Positions 10,515 to 19,288 of a stretch of DNA of 64,000 bases are shown in pieces. The first letter of the stretch is position 1. Each line of letters starts with the position of its first letter. Source of the DNA: Minwuia sp048007105 (lineage in GTDB: Bacteria > Pseudomonadota > Alphaproteobacteria > Minwuiales > Minwuiaceae); contig NZ_CP180352.1 of NCBI RefSeq assembly GCF_048007105.1, positions 1,054,001 to 1,118,000 of the forward strand, given 5' to 3'. The notes beneath the pieces were generated by a model. That model ran no database searches, was not told where the DNA came from, and was given only the letters and a program-made list of their open reading frames with translations. The position numbers and the translations under genes are program-made.

Positions 10515-10972
10515 GATTCTTCTTCCTCGCCCCTCGCCGCCAGCCCTTCCATGGCCTGGCGGATGTCCGTCGGAATGCGCCTCGGTCTGCCCCCGAGGCC
10601 GATGAATGCCGCGCGCACGCGCGAGCGGACCAGCGCCTCGCCGCCGCGCAGCACGTCCTGGTCCAGCGTGATGGTTGCGCCCTTTAGCGCGACCAGCCGC
10701 GTGGCGACAACCAGATCGTCGTCCAGGCGGGCTGGCGACAGGTACTCGATCGTCACGTCTCGCACGGCGAACATGGCGCCCTCGCCGTCGCCCAGCATGG
10801 CCTGCTGATCGACCCCCAGGCCGCGCAACAGGTCGGACCGCGCTCGCTCGGTGAACTTCAGATAGTTGGCATAGTAGACGATGCCGCCGGCGTCGGTGTC
10901 CTCCCAGTAGACGCGCACGGGGAAGAGATGCGCATCGCCCTCGATCCGGCCGCTCGCGCCCCGCTCAGCCAT
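10511..10972 (-). CDS. ybgC: YbgC-type acyl-CoA thioesterase of the Tol-Pal locus
   Basis: This 153-residue hotdog-fold thioesterase has the catalytic segment VYWEDTDAGGIVYYANYLKF, in which the second Asp is the nucleophile/base in 4-hydroxybenzoyl-CoA thioesterase relatives. E. coli YbgC hydrolyses acyl-CoA or acyl-ACP and associates with phospholipid synthesis enzymes. It overlaps ruvB upstream by 8 bases and tolQ downstream by 4. Confidence 0.93.
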   Translation of the reverse strand: MAERGASGRIEGDAHLFPVRVYWEDTDAGGIVYYANYLKFTERARSDLLRGLGVDQQAMLGDGEGAMFAVRDVTIEYLSPARLDDDLVVATRLVALKGATITLDQDVLRGGEALVRSRVRAAFIGLGGRPRRIPTDIRQAMEGLAARGEEEES

Positions 10973-12005
10973 CGTCGCGGTCCAGCATGTCCATCTGGGC
11001 CGTGGCCGACTTAGGCGCGGGCAGACCGATATGGTCCCAGGCTGCCGCCGTCAGCATACGGCCCCTTGGGGTACGGACGATCAGCGCGTTCTGGATCAGA
11101 TAGGGCTCGATGATGTCCTCGATTGCGTCGCGCGGCTCGGACAGCGCAGCGGCCAGATTGTCGACGCCGACCGGGCCGCCGCCATAGCTCTCGGCGAGGC
11201 AGCGGATGTAGCGCCGGTCCATCGCGTCCAGGCCTTTCTGGTCCACCTCCAGGCGCTGCAGGGCGGCGTCGGCCTTCACCGCATCGACCTCGCCGGTCCC
11301 GGCGACGGCGGCGAAATCGCGGACCCTGCGCAGCAGCCGGCCGGCGACGCGTGGCGTCCCGCGGGAGCGGCGGGCGATCTCGGCGGCGCCGTCGGCGGTC
11401 AGCTTCAGCCCCAGCACGCCCGCGCCGCGGCGGACGATGCTCTCCAGTTCCGCCGGGGTGTAGAATTCCAGCCGGCAGGGGATGCCGAAACGGTCCCGCA
11501 GCGGCGTCGTCAGCAGCCCCGACCGCGTGGTCGCCGCCACCAGCGTGAAGGGCGGCAGGTCGATCTTGACGGAACGCGCAGCCGGGCCTTCGCCGATCAC
11601 CAGATCCAGCTGAAAATCTTCCATGGCCGGATATAGGATTTCTTCTACGGCAGGATTAAGGCGGTGAATCTCGTCGATGAACAGGACGTCGCGGGCTTCC
11701 AGATTGGTAAGGATCGCCGCCAGATCGCCGGCCCGCGCAATCACCGGGCCCGAGGTCGCGCGGAAGCCGACGCCCAGTTCCCGCGCCACGATCTGCGCCA
11801 GCGTGGTCTTGCCCAGGCCTGGCGGGCCGAAGAACAGCGTGTGGTCCATCGCCTCGCCGCGGCTGCGGGCGGCGTCGATGAAGACGCGCAGATTCTCCCG
11901 CACCTTGGCCTGACCGACGAAATCAGTGAGTTCCAGCGGCAGCAGGCTGGCCTCGCCGCCGTCTTCCTCGCGGCGCTCGGTGGTGACGATGCGCTCCTCG
12001 CTCAC
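10965..12005 (-). CDS. ruvB: Holliday junction branch-migration helicase RuvB
   Basis: RuvB is the hexameric AAA+ motor that drives branch migration with RuvA. The 346-residue protein has Walker A GPPGLGKTTLA (about 65-75), Walker B VLFIDEIHRL, sensor segment VAATTRSGLL, and a C-terminal winged helix (PRGRMLTAAAWDHIGL). It starts with GTG at 12005, whose bases overlap the ruvA stop (GTGA), a common coupling arrangement for this pair. Confidence 0.97.
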   Translation of the reverse strand: MSEERIVTTERREEDGGEASLLPLELTDFVGQAKVRENLRVFIDAARSRGEAMDHTLFFGPPGLGKTTLAQIVARELGVGFRATSGPVIARAGDLAAILTNLEARDVLFIDEIHRLNPAVEEILYPAMEDFQLDLVIGEGPAARSVKIDLPPFTLVAATTRSGLLTTPLRDRFGIPCRLEFYTPAELESIVRRGAGVLGLKLTADGAAEIARRSRGTPRVAGRLLRRVRDFAAVAGTGEVDAVKADAALQRLEVDQKGLDAMDRRYIRCLAESYGGGPVGVDNLAAALSEPRDAIEDIIEPYLIQNALIVRTPRGRMLTAAAWDHIGLPAPKSATAQMDMLDRDDG

Positions 12006-12603
12006 CGCGCCAGCTCCTTCAGGCCGCCGGTGATCAGCTTCTCGACCGTGACGTCATCGCCCAGCGCCGCCTCGGCCCGCGCGATCGCCGATTCGGCCTC
12101 CCCGCGGCGGTAGCCGAGATTGGTCAGCGCCGACAGCGCCTCTGCCGCGGGTCCCCTTGCCGCCGGCGCGCGGCCGCGGCAAGCCCGGGCGCATCGGGCA
12201 GGGCGCCAACCTTCTCGCGGAGTTCCGTCACAATGCGCTGGGCCAGCTTCTTGCCGACGCCCGGCGCGCGGGTGACGGCGGTGACGTCGCCCGAGGCGAT
12301 GGCGTGCCGCAGCTCGTCCACCGGGAATGCGGAAAGAATCTGCAGCGCCACCTTGGCGCCAACGCCCTGGACCGACTGCAGCAGGCCGAAGCTTTCCTTC
12401 TCGGCCGCATCGGCGAAACCGTAGAGGTGAATGTGATCCTCGCGGACATGGGTCTCGACCTCGACGCGGACCTCTGCGCCGGGTTGGCCCAGCGCCGACA
12501 GCGTGCGGCCCGAGCAGAAGACGAGGTAGCCGACGCCACCGACATCGATGACGGCGTGATCCGCGGCAACGCGGTCGAGAATGCCTTTCAGCGTGGCGAT
12601 CAT
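12002..12603 (-). pseudogene. ruvA: Holliday junction DNA-binding protein RuvA, one-base frame disruption in the linker
   Basis: RuvA tetramers bind Holliday junctions and load RuvB. The first frame (12603 down to about 12160) has the OB-fold start MIATLKGILDRV and the helix-hairpin-helix motifs LLQSVQGVGAKVALQIL and VTRAPGVGKKLAQRIV. It then runs to an early stop at 12124. The C-terminal RuvB-binding domain (EALSALTNLGYRRGEAESAI ... EKLITGGLKELAR) is intact in the -1 frame and ends at 12002, overlapping the ruvB GTG. One missing base around 12140-12180, possibly in the GGGG run, explains it; restored length is about 200, normal for RuvA. The shift lies in the flexible linker. It may be a real mutation or a sequencing error. 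Confidence 0.85.
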
Positions 12604-12780
12604 GGGGGGCGGGTCCGGACCAATTCGTTATCGCTCCGTTCTAGCAGATTCCGGGCGCGCCCGCAGACCCGGCCACAGCTTTGTCATCGATGCCCGGCAG
12701 CCCGCCGGAACTGCCGGAAGACGCGGCCCGCGCCCGGGTGCTAGAAAGCGCCGGGGCGGCGCATCCGGGGAGGGAGACGC

Positions 12781-13800
12781 ATGACCGCATCGAAGGCGCT
12801 CGACGAACCGGCGTTCGTCGAGAAGCTGACCCGCGCCGTGCGGCGGCGGTTCGGCGATACCGCCGATGTCCGGCCGGTGGGCGAGCCCAGCATGGGCGGC
12901 ATCAACCACACGGCCATCTTCGACGTCGCCGAAGGCGGCGGTGCGGCCCGGCGGCTGGTGTTGCGCCGGGAAACCTACGAGGGCACCGGCAACCCGTTCC
13001 TGCCATCGCACAAGCAATACAGTCTGCTGGAAGTGGCGCATGCGCGCGATCTGCCTGTGCCGGAACCCGTCTTCGAGCTGGAGCCGGCGGACGGGCTCGG
13101 CCAGGGCTTCGTCATGGGCTTCGTCGACGGGGAGACCCTGCCGCGGCGGATCAACAACGACCCGCGTTTCGACACGATCCGGCCCGGCCTCGCGGCCCGC
13201 TGCGGCGAACTGCTGGCCGCGATCCACGACTTCGGTCTTGAGGCGACGGACTTCCTCGCAGACGTGGCCGACACGATCGATCCGCTGGCGGCTCAGCGAG
13301 AACGGCTGGACCTCTACCGCGAACCGCATCCGGCCCTCGAACTCGGCCTGCGCTGGCTGGAACTGAACCGTCCCGAGGGCGGCGACCGGGTGTCGCTGCA
13401 TGGCGATTTCCGGAACGGCAATTTCATCGTGAACGACAGCGGCGTCGCCGCAATCCTCGACTGGGAGTGCAGCCATCACGGCCGCCCGATGGAGGATCTC
13501 GGCTGGCTCTGCGTCCCGTCCTGGCGCTTCGGCAATCTGGACCGGCCTGTCGGCGGCTTCGGGGAGCGCGCCGATCTCTACGCCGCCTACGAGGCCGCGA
13601 GCGACCGAAAGGTGGACGACGAGGAAGTCCGCTACTGGGAGATCTTCGGCATGGTCCGCTGGGCGGTGCTGAACGTCATGCAGGGCTTCGGGCATGTGCA
13701 TGAGGGACGGCGGTCGATGGTCTGGGCCGCCTGCGGGCGCAATGTCGCCATGGTCGAGCACGAACTGATGCAGGCGCTGAACGGGAGGGGACCGCGATGA
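12781..13800 (+). CDS. APH-family phosphotransferase associated with acyl-CoA dehydrogenase (ACAD10/11 N-domain type)
   Basis: The 339-residue kinase-fold protein has the APH catalytic loop VSLHGDFRNGNFIV (Asp in the HGD motif, about residue 206) and the metal-binding ILDWECSHHG. In ACAD10/ACAD11 and bacterial relatives, such kinases phosphorylate 4-hydroxyacyl-CoA so that a partner dehydrogenase can eliminate phosphate. The acyl-CoA dehydrogenase two genes downstream and the 4-base overlaps make that role more likely than antibiotic resistance. The ATG follows GGGGAGGGAGACGC. Confidence 0.85.
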   Translation: MTASKALDEPAFVEKLTRAVRRRFGDTADVRPVGEPSMGGINHTAIFDVAEGGGAARRLVLRRETYEGTGNPFLPSHKQYSLLEVAHARDLPVPEPVFELEPADGLGQGFVMGFVDGETLPRRINNDPRFDTIRPGLAARCGELLAAIHDFGLEATDFLADVADTIDPLAAQRERLDLYREPHPALELGLRWLELNRPEGGDRVSLHGDFRNGNFIVNDSGVAAILDWECSHHGRPMEDLGWLCVPSWRFGNLDRPVGGFGERADLYAAYEAASDRKVDDEEVRYWEIFGMVRWAVLNVMQGFGHVHEGRRSMVWAACGRNVAMVEHELMQALNGRGPR

Positions 13801-14171
13801 AACAGGATCAGCCCGCCGCCCACGATCTTGTCGGCACCGTCCGGGACTATCTGGAAGGTCTTGCCGGCAAGATCGACGAGACGCACCGCTTCGATCTGCG
13901 CGTCGCGACCCATCTGCTCGGCATCGTCGAGCGGGAACTGCGTGACCGTCCGGATTTCGATGCTTCTGAACGCGAGACGCTGCGCGGTCTGACGAACGCC
14001 GCGGACGGCGAGAGCGAGATCGACGCGCTCTGCCGCGCGCTGCGCGCCGGCGATCTCGACGACCGCTGGGACGAGGCGATGGCGGCGGTGATGCGCAGCG
14101 TGGAATTGAAGATGGAAGTCGTCCGGCCCTCTGCGCTTGAGCGGCCGGACAGGGGAGGGAAGAGCCGATGA
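13797..14171 (+). CDS. DUF6285-like small protein of the kinase/acyl-CoA dehydrogenase cassette
   Basis: This 124-residue protein is predicted soluble and mostly helical (VRDYLEGLAGKIDETHRFDL; LRVATHLLGIVERELRD). Proteins of this size and pattern, which I associate with DUF6285, are often encoded between an APH-like kinase and an acyl-CoA dehydrogenase; no biochemical role is established. It overlaps both neighbours by 4 bases (ATGA), implying coupled synthesis and perhaps a shared complex. The family name is from memory of the pattern and could be wrong. Confidence 0.65.
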   Translation: MKQDQPAAHDLVGTVRDYLEGLAGKIDETHRFDLRVATHLLGIVERELRDRPDFDASERETLRGLTNAADGESEIDALCRALRAGDLDDRWDEAMAAVMRSVELKMEVVRPSALERPDRGGKSR

Positions 14172-15376
14172 ATTTCGAGACGTCCGACAAGGTGAAGGAC
14201 CTGCAGGCGCGTGTCGTCGCCTTCATGGATGAGCACGTCTATCCGCTGGAGCACGACTACGACCGCCACGTCGCCGAGGCCGGGGGCTGGACCACGCCGC
14301 CGGTGATCGACGAGTTGAAGGAGAAGGCGAAGGCGACAGGGCTGTGGAACCTGTTCATGCCCGACGAGCGCTATGGCGCCGGCCTGACCAATCTGGAATA
14401 CGCCCCGCTGGCCGAGATCATGGGCCGCGTCGAATGGGCTTCCGAGGTCTTCAACTGCTCGGCCCCGGACACAGGCAACATGGAAACGCTGGCCCGTTAC
14501 GCCGACGAGGATCAGAAGAAGCGGTGGCTGGAACCGCTGCTCACCGGCGAGATCCGCTCCTGCTTCTCCATGACCGAACCGGCGGTGGCCTCCTCGGATG
14601 CGACGAACATCGAGTGCCGCATCACCCGCGACGGCGACGACTATGTGATCAACGGCCGGAAGTGGTTCTCCTCAGGCTTCGCAAACGAGCGCTGCCGGCT
14701 GGTGATCGTCATGGGCAAGACGGCGCCGGACGATCCCGACCGCTACCGCCAGCAGTCGATGATCCTGGTGCCGAAGGATGCGCCCGGCCTGCGCCTCGAG
14801 CGCAACCCGACCACCTTCGGCTACACCGGCGCGCCGGGCGGCCATCCCGAGATCGTCTTCGAGAATGTGCGGGTGCCGGCCTCCAGCATCCTGCTCGGCG
14901 AGGGCCGGGGCTTCGAGATCGCTCAGGGTCGTCTCGGGCCGGGGCGGATCCATCACTGCATGCGTTTCATCGGCTCGGCCCAGCGCGCCCTGGAGCTGAT
15001 GTGCCAGCGCGCCGAGAGCCGCAGCGCCTTCGGCCGGAAACTCTCGGAGCACGGATCGCTGCGCGAAGACATCGCGAAGTCCTTCTGCGATATCGAGCAG
15101 GCCCGGCTTCTGACGCTGATGGCCGCCGACAAGATGGACCGGGAGGGCAGCAAGGCCGCCCGCGACCTGATCGCCGCCGCGAAGATCGTCGTGCCGAAGA
15201 TGGCGACCGAGGTGATCGACCGGGCCATGCAGGTTCACGGCGCCAAGGGCTTCACCGAGGACACCTTCCTGCCCAAGGCCTGGACATGGGCGCGCTATAT
15301 CCGCGTGGGCGACGGACCCGATCAGGTGCACATGTCGTCGCTGGCGCGCCAGCTGCTGAAGCGCCACGCCGGCTGA
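14168..15376 (+). CDS. Acyl-CoA dehydrogenase, ACAD10/11-like
   Basis: The 402-residue flavoenzyme has the family signatures CFSMTEPAVASSDATNIE (FAD/substrate loop), WFSSGFANERCRLVIVMGK, and the C-terminal MQVHGAKGFTEDTFLPKAW. It should oxidise or rearrange an acyl-CoA; with the upstream kinase, the likely substrate is a hydroxyacyl-CoA. It is the last gene of a three-gene + strand cassette wedged between ruvA and ruvC and converges on ruvC with a 13-base gap. Confidence 0.93.
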   Translation: MNFETSDKVKDLQARVVAFMDEHVYPLEHDYDRHVAEAGGWTTPPVIDELKEKAKATGLWNLFMPDERYGAGLTNLEYAPLAEIMGRVEWASEVFNCSAPDTGNMETLARYADEDQKKRWLEPLLTGEIRSCFSMTEPAVASSDATNIECRITRDGDDYVINGRKWFSSGFANERCRLVIVMGKTAPDDPDRYRQQSMILVPKDAPGLRLERNPTTFGYTGAPGGHPEIVFENVRVPASSILLGEGRGFEIAQGRLGPGRIHHCMRFIGSAQRALELMCQRAESRSAFGRKLSEHGSLREDIAKSFCDIEQARLLTLMAADKMDREGSKAARDLIAAAKIVVPKMATEVIDRAMQVHGAKGFTEDTFLPKAWTWARYIRVGDGPDQVHMSSLARQLLKRHAG

Positions 15377-15389
15377 GGCAAAGGGCCGG

Positions 15390-15869
15390 TCAGCGCACCC
15401 CGTGATGGGCGTGGCAGATGGCGGCGGCGAGCGCGTCGGTGGCGTGCTCGTTGGACTGTTTCGCGCCGGGCAGCAGGGTCTTCACCATCAGGGCGATCTG
15501 ATCCTTGTGTGCGTGGCCGGTGCCGACCACGGCCTTCTTGATCGCGTTCGGCGCGTATTCGGTGACCGGCAGGCCGTTCAGCGAGGCGACCAGCAGGGAC
15601 ACGCCGCGCGCCTGACCCAGCTTCAGGGTCGAAGTCGGGTTCTTGTTGACGAAGGTCTCCTCGACCGCGGCGACGTCGGGCCGCCACTCGGCGATGACCT
15701 GCTGCAGCCCGTCATGCAGCTGCACCAGCCGCTCGGCCAGCGTGGCCTTCGGGTCGGAGGCCACCGACCCGTCGGCTACCCAGATCAGGCGGTTGCCCTC
15801 GGCGTCGACGATGCCCCAGCCGGTATGGCGCAGGCCCGGGTCGAGGCCGATCAGGCGGGTGCGGGTCAC
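15390..15869 (-). CDS. ruvC: Crossover junction endodeoxyribonuclease RuvC
   Basis: RuvC resolves Holliday junctions by symmetric nicking. The 159-residue protein has the RNase-H-like start LIGLDPGLRHTGWGIVD with the first catalytic Asp, the catalytic Glu in VAAVEETFVNKNP, and the C-terminal Asp in HATDALAAAICHAHHG. It overlaps the end of yebC by 4 bases. In most relatives ruvA follows directly; here the two are separated by about 2.8 kb of opposite-strand genes. Confidence 0.96.
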   Translation of the reverse strand: MTRTRLIGLDPGLRHTGWGIVDAEGNRLIWVADGSVASDPKATLAERLVQLHDGLQQVIAEWRPDVAAVEETFVNKNPTSTLKLGQARGVSLLVASLNGLPVTEYAPNAIKKAVVGTGHAHKDQIALMVKTLLPGAKQSNEHATDALAAAICHAHHGVR

Positions 15870-16615
15870 CCCGCGAGCTTCGCCATGACTTCGTCGGAGA
15901 CCTCGAAGTTGGAATGCACCTTCTGGACATCGTCGCTGTCGTCCAGCGTGTCGACCAGCTTCAGTAGCGTGCCGGCCTTCTCCTCGTCGATCTCGACGGT
16001 GTTCTGCGGACGCCAGACGAGGCCGGCCTCGCGCGCTTCGCCGAAGGCGCTCTCCAGGGCATCGCGGACATCGGCGAAGCTCTCGACGGCGCAGATCACC
16101 TCATGGCCGTTGTCGGTTGATTGCACGTCGTCCGCGCCGGCTTCGACCGCGGCCTCGAACATGGCCTCCGCATTGGCGGCGTCCGACGGATATTCGATGA
16201 CGCCGACATGATCGAACATGAAGGAAACCGAGTTGGTCTCGCCCAGTGAGCCGCCATGCTTCGAGAAGGCGGACCTGACTTCCGACGCCGTCCGGTTGCG
16301 GTTGTCTGTCAGCGCCTCGACGATCAGCGCGACGCCGCCGGGGCCGTAGCCCTCATAGCGGATGGTCTCGAACTGGTCCGCCGCGCCGTCGCCGGTCGCC
16401 CGCTTGATGGCGCGGTCGATATTGTCGTTCGGCATGTTCTCCTTGCGCGCGGCGATAATGGCCGAGCGCAGGCGCGGATTGGCGGACGGATCCTCGCCGC
16501 TCTCCTTCACCGAGACGGTGATCTCCCGCGCAAGCTTGGTGAACAGCTTGGCGCGCTTCGCGTCCTGCGCGCCCTTGCGGTACATGATGTTCTTAAATTG
16601 TGAATGGCCGGCCAT
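15866..16615 (-). CDS. yebC: YebC/PmpR-family transcription/translation regulator
   Basis: The 249-residue protein starts MAGHSQFKNIMYRKGAQDAK, the invariant family N-terminus, and keeps ENMPNDNIDRAIKRATG and YEGYGPGGVALIVEALTDN. Family members bind DNA or relieve ribosome stalling at proline stretches. An in-frame start five codons earlier is unlikely because homologues begin at MAGHS. It is the first gene of the yebC-ruvC unit. Confidence 0.95.
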   Translation of the reverse strand: MAGHSQFKNIMYRKGAQDAKRAKLFTKLAREITVSVKESGEDPSANPRLRSAIIAARKENMPNDNIDRAIKRATGDGAADQFETIRYEGYGPGGVALIVEALTDNRNRTASEVRSAFSKHGGSLGETNSVSFMFDHVGVIEYPSDAANAEAMFEAAVEAGADDVQSTDNGHEVICAVESFADVRDALESAFGEAREAGLVWRPQNTVEIDEEKAGTLLKLVDTLDDSDDVQKVHSNFEVSDEVMAKLAG

Positions 16616-16710
16616 GCGCCGCTCCCTCAACGAACTGTCCTGATTGCGCTCTCTTTAGCCTCAAATCGGGCCGGCGGGTCAAGCGCGGCGCGATGCCCGG
16701 CGCACAGAGG

Positions 16711-17676
16711 TCACGGCAGCGCCCTCACCCAGGCGATCACCTCGTCGGCGAGCGGTCCGGTCCGCTCCGGTTCCATGATCTCGCCGGCGATGACGTGATG
16801 GCTGTTGCCGGTGCCTTCCACGTCGATCCAGTGCTTCGGGCCGCCCCAGCGGTCGTGGATCTTCCGCGTGGCCTCGGGCTTCACCACCTCGTCGTCGGGG
16901 GCGTGCAGGACGAGCAGGGGCTGACGCGCCTTCGTGAAGTCGAGGTCGCGGACATGCTTCACCAGCGCGATCATCGGCAGCACGGCGACGACCGGATATC
17001 GGGTCGTCCAGGCGAGATTGTGCGCAGCGTCGCCACTGGTGAACTCTCGTTCCTTTCCGAAGATCAGCGGCACGATCCGGCGCATCCAGGGCAATGTCAG
17101 ATAGTCCGCGCCGGGCGCCTGCACCCCGAAATTCGGCGAGACGAAGACGAAGCCGGCGATGTCCTTCGACAGCGCGGGATCGGGAGCGAAGAAGGCCGAG
17201 GCGGTGGCTCCGGTCGAGGTCGCCACGACCAGCACCTTCCGGCCGATCCGGCGTCCGACCTCGATGGCCTCGGCGGCGTCGTTCAGCCAGTCGCCGGCTT
17301 CGGCTTCGGCCATGGCTTCGCCGGTGCGTCCATGTCCGGTCAGGCGGGTATAGAAGACGTTGGCGTCCAGCGCCTCGGCGACGAGATCGGGCAGGGGCCG
17401 GATTTCCGTCTTCGAAGCGGAGAAGCCATGCACATAGACGACGGCCCAGTCGGTCACCCGCTTCGTCGCCGGATCGCGCCAGACGATTTCCTTCTGCAGG
17501 CCCTCGCGGATGTCGGAGAAGCGAGCTTCCGACTGCGCCAGTACCGCCTCCGGGTCGGCGCCCAGCGTCGCCGGATCGAAACGGATCGTGGCGTCGATCC
17601 GCTCCCGTGGTCCCAGAAGGAAAAGCGCCGCCAGCGCCGCAGCGAATGCGATGAGGGTGTACAGAACCATGCGCAT
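16711..17676 (-). CDS. Membrane-anchored alpha/beta hydrolase
   Basis: The 321-residue protein has an N-terminal membrane helix (about 3-20, MVLYTLIAFAAALAALFLLG), the oxyanion motif YVHGFSASKTE, a nucleophile elbow-like VVATSTGATAS with Ser or Thr in place of the usual GxSxG, and late Asp/His motifs (LHAPDDEVV, GNSHHVI). It is likely a periplasm-facing carboxylesterase or lipase-like enzyme; the substrate is unknown. The ATG at 17676 follows GGAAGGAG. It has no obvious operon partner. Confidence 0.75.
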   Translation of the reverse strand: MRMVLYTLIAFAAALAALFLLGPRERIDATIRFDPATLGADPEAVLAQSEARFSDIREGLQKEIVWRDPATKRVTDWAVVYVHGFSASKTEIRPLPDLVAEALDANVFYTRLTGHGRTGEAMAEAEAGDWLNDAAEAIEVGRRIGRKVLVVATSTGATASAFFAPDPALSKDIAGFVFVSPNFGVQAPGADYLTLPWMRRIVPLIFGKEREFTSGDAAHNLAWTTRYPVVAVLPMIALVKHVRDLDFTKARQPLLVLHAPDDEVVKPEATRKIHDRWGGPKHWIDVEGTGNSHHVIAGEIMEPERTGPLADEVIAWVRALP

Positions 17677-17795
17677 CCATGCTCCTTCCGGGCGACTGCC
17701 GTTGATCGGGGCGGGCATCATCACCATGCAATAGGCCGGTGGGCAAGCTTCGGGCCTGTCACCTGTGATCCACCCCCGCAAAGAGGGCGTAGCCA

Positions 17796-18527
17796 ATGAC
17801 ACGATACTTTCGATCCCGAACCAGGACGACACGTCTGCCCATGAAGACGCCATCTGCCGTGCTTGCCAGCCTGTTTCTCGCGGCCCTGCCGGCGGGCGCC
17901 GGAGCGACGACCGCGTTCGACCCGCTCGCCGCCTATGGCGACCGCATGAGCTTCGAGGTCTACCGTGACGACAGCCGCATCGGCACGCACGAGGTCCGCT
18001 TCCGCCGTGACGGCGAGAGCGTGGCGGTGGATGTGAATTTCGACGTCGCGGTGAAGATGCTCGGTCTGACGGTCTACCGGTTCTCCTACGATTCCGATTC
18101 GGTCTGGCGCGACGGCAGGCCCGAGCGGCTGGTCTCCAGGATCGACGACGATGGAACGCCGAGCGAGGTCCGTGCGGAAATGGCCAATGGCGCGACGGTG
18201 GTCTCGGGGCCGAAGGGCACGGTCAGCCGCGATGGCGTCATCTTCCCGACCAATCACTGGAACCCGGCCGTGGTGAGCGAGAATGTCGTCGTCAACACGC
18301 TGACCGGCGAACTGGCGGAAGTGCGCATCGCGCCGGCCGGCACCGAAACGGTGAATACCAACCTCGGACCTGTCCGGGCGGTCCGCTACAGCTATTCCGG
18401 CGACCTGCGCGACACCAGCGTCTGGTACGACGACAAGGGCCGCTGGGTGAAGCTGGCCTTCACCGACAGCCGCGGGGGCCGGGTCGAATACCGCTGCATC
18501 GAATGCGGCAGGGCGGGTGCGCAATGA
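17796..18527 (+). CDS. Secreted DUF6134-like protein
   Basis: The 243-residue product has an Arg-rich start, a hydrophobic signal core (PSAVLASLFLAALPAGAGA), then an all-beta domain (YGDRMSFEVYRDDSRIGTHE; DTSVWYDDKGRWVKLAFTDS) like DUF6134 proteins, whose function is not known. A shorter start at 17841 would give a more standard signal peptide, but the ATG at 17796 has the better upstream AGAGGG. The C-terminus contains a CxxC (RCIECGRAG). Its stop overlaps the next gene by 4 bases. Confidence 0.65.
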   Translation: MTRYFRSRTRTTRLPMKTPSAVLASLFLAALPAGAGATTAFDPLAAYGDRMSFEVYRDDSRIGTHEVRFRRDGESVAVDVNFDVAVKMLGLTVYRFSYDSDSVWRDGRPERLVSRIDDDGTPSEVRAEMANGATVVSGPKGTVSRDGVIFPTNHWNPAVVSENVVVNTLTGELAEVRIAPAGTETVNTNLGPVRAVRYSYSGDLRDTSVWYDDKGRWVKLAFTDSRGGRVEYRCIECGRAGAQ

Positions 18528-19288
18528 GCGGGCTGGTCTGGATCACCGGCGCGAGCCAGGGCCTCGGACGGCAGGCCGCGCTGGAATTCGCGAAGCGCGG
18601 CTGGCGCGTCGCCGCGACGGCGCGCAACGAGGAGAACCTGAAGTCGCTGGAAGCGGAGGCGGCCGGACATCTGGGCGACGTCACCGCCTTTCCGGGCGAC
18701 GTCACCGATCCGAAGCGCATGGCCGAGGTGATCTCGGAGATCGAGACGCAACTCGGCGACATCACGACCGCTGTGCTCAATGCGGGGACCTACTACCCGA
18801 TGATGGGCCGGGATTTCAGCGCCGAGACGGTGCGGAAGCAGTTCGAAGCCAATGTCATGGGCGCCGCCTGGCCGCTGGAGCATCTGATCCCGCGGATGAT
18901 CGCCCGCAAGCGCGGCCGCATCTATCTCGTCGCCTCGGTCTCCGGATATTGCGGCCTGCCGCGGGCCGGCGCCTACGGCATGACCAAGGCCGGGCTGATC
19001 AACCTGGCCGAATCGCTCAGGACCGAGCTGAAGCCACTGGGCGTGACGGTCGGCGTGGTCAATCCGGGCTTCATCGACACGCCGCTGACGCAGAAGAACG
19101 AATTCCCCATGCCGATGCTGATGCCGGTCGACAAGGCCGCGCGCGAGATGGTCGACGGCGTGCTTTCGGGCAAGTTCGAGGTCGTCTTCCCGCGCACCTT
19201 CGTGTGGCTGATGAAACTCGGAAGGATGCTTCCCTATGGTCTCTACTTCCCCCTCGCTCGCTACGTCACCCGCGGACGGGAGGCTTGA
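18524..19288 (+). CDS. Short-chain dehydrogenase/reductase
   Basis: The 254-residue SDR has the cofactor motif TGASQGLGRQ (about 8-17), LNAGTYYP, and the catalytic Ser/YxxxK set (SVSGYCGLPRAGAYGMTKAG). The start is the ATG overlapping the preceding TGA; an upstream in-frame start would lie inside the DUF6134 gene. Substrate unknown; co-transcription with a secreted protein and an NTF2-like protein is suggested by overlaps on both sides. Confidence 0.9.
   Translation: MSGLVWITGASQGLGRQAALEFAKRGWRVAATARNEENLKSLEAEAAGHLGDVTAFPGDVTDPKRMAEVISEIETQLGDITTAVLNAGTYYPMMGRDFSAETVRKQFEANVMGAAWPLEHLIPRMIARKRGRIYLVASVSGYCGLPRAGAYGMTKAGLINLAESLRTELKPLGVTVGVVNPGFIDTPLTQKNEFPMPMLMPVDKAAREMVDGVLSGKFEVVFPRTFVWLMKLGRMLPYGLYFPLARYVTRGREA

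Noticed and set aside
12781..13800. Aminoglycoside resistance gene
   Set aside because: APH fold only; coupling with an acyl-CoA dehydrogenase indicates hydroxyacyl-CoA metabolism.
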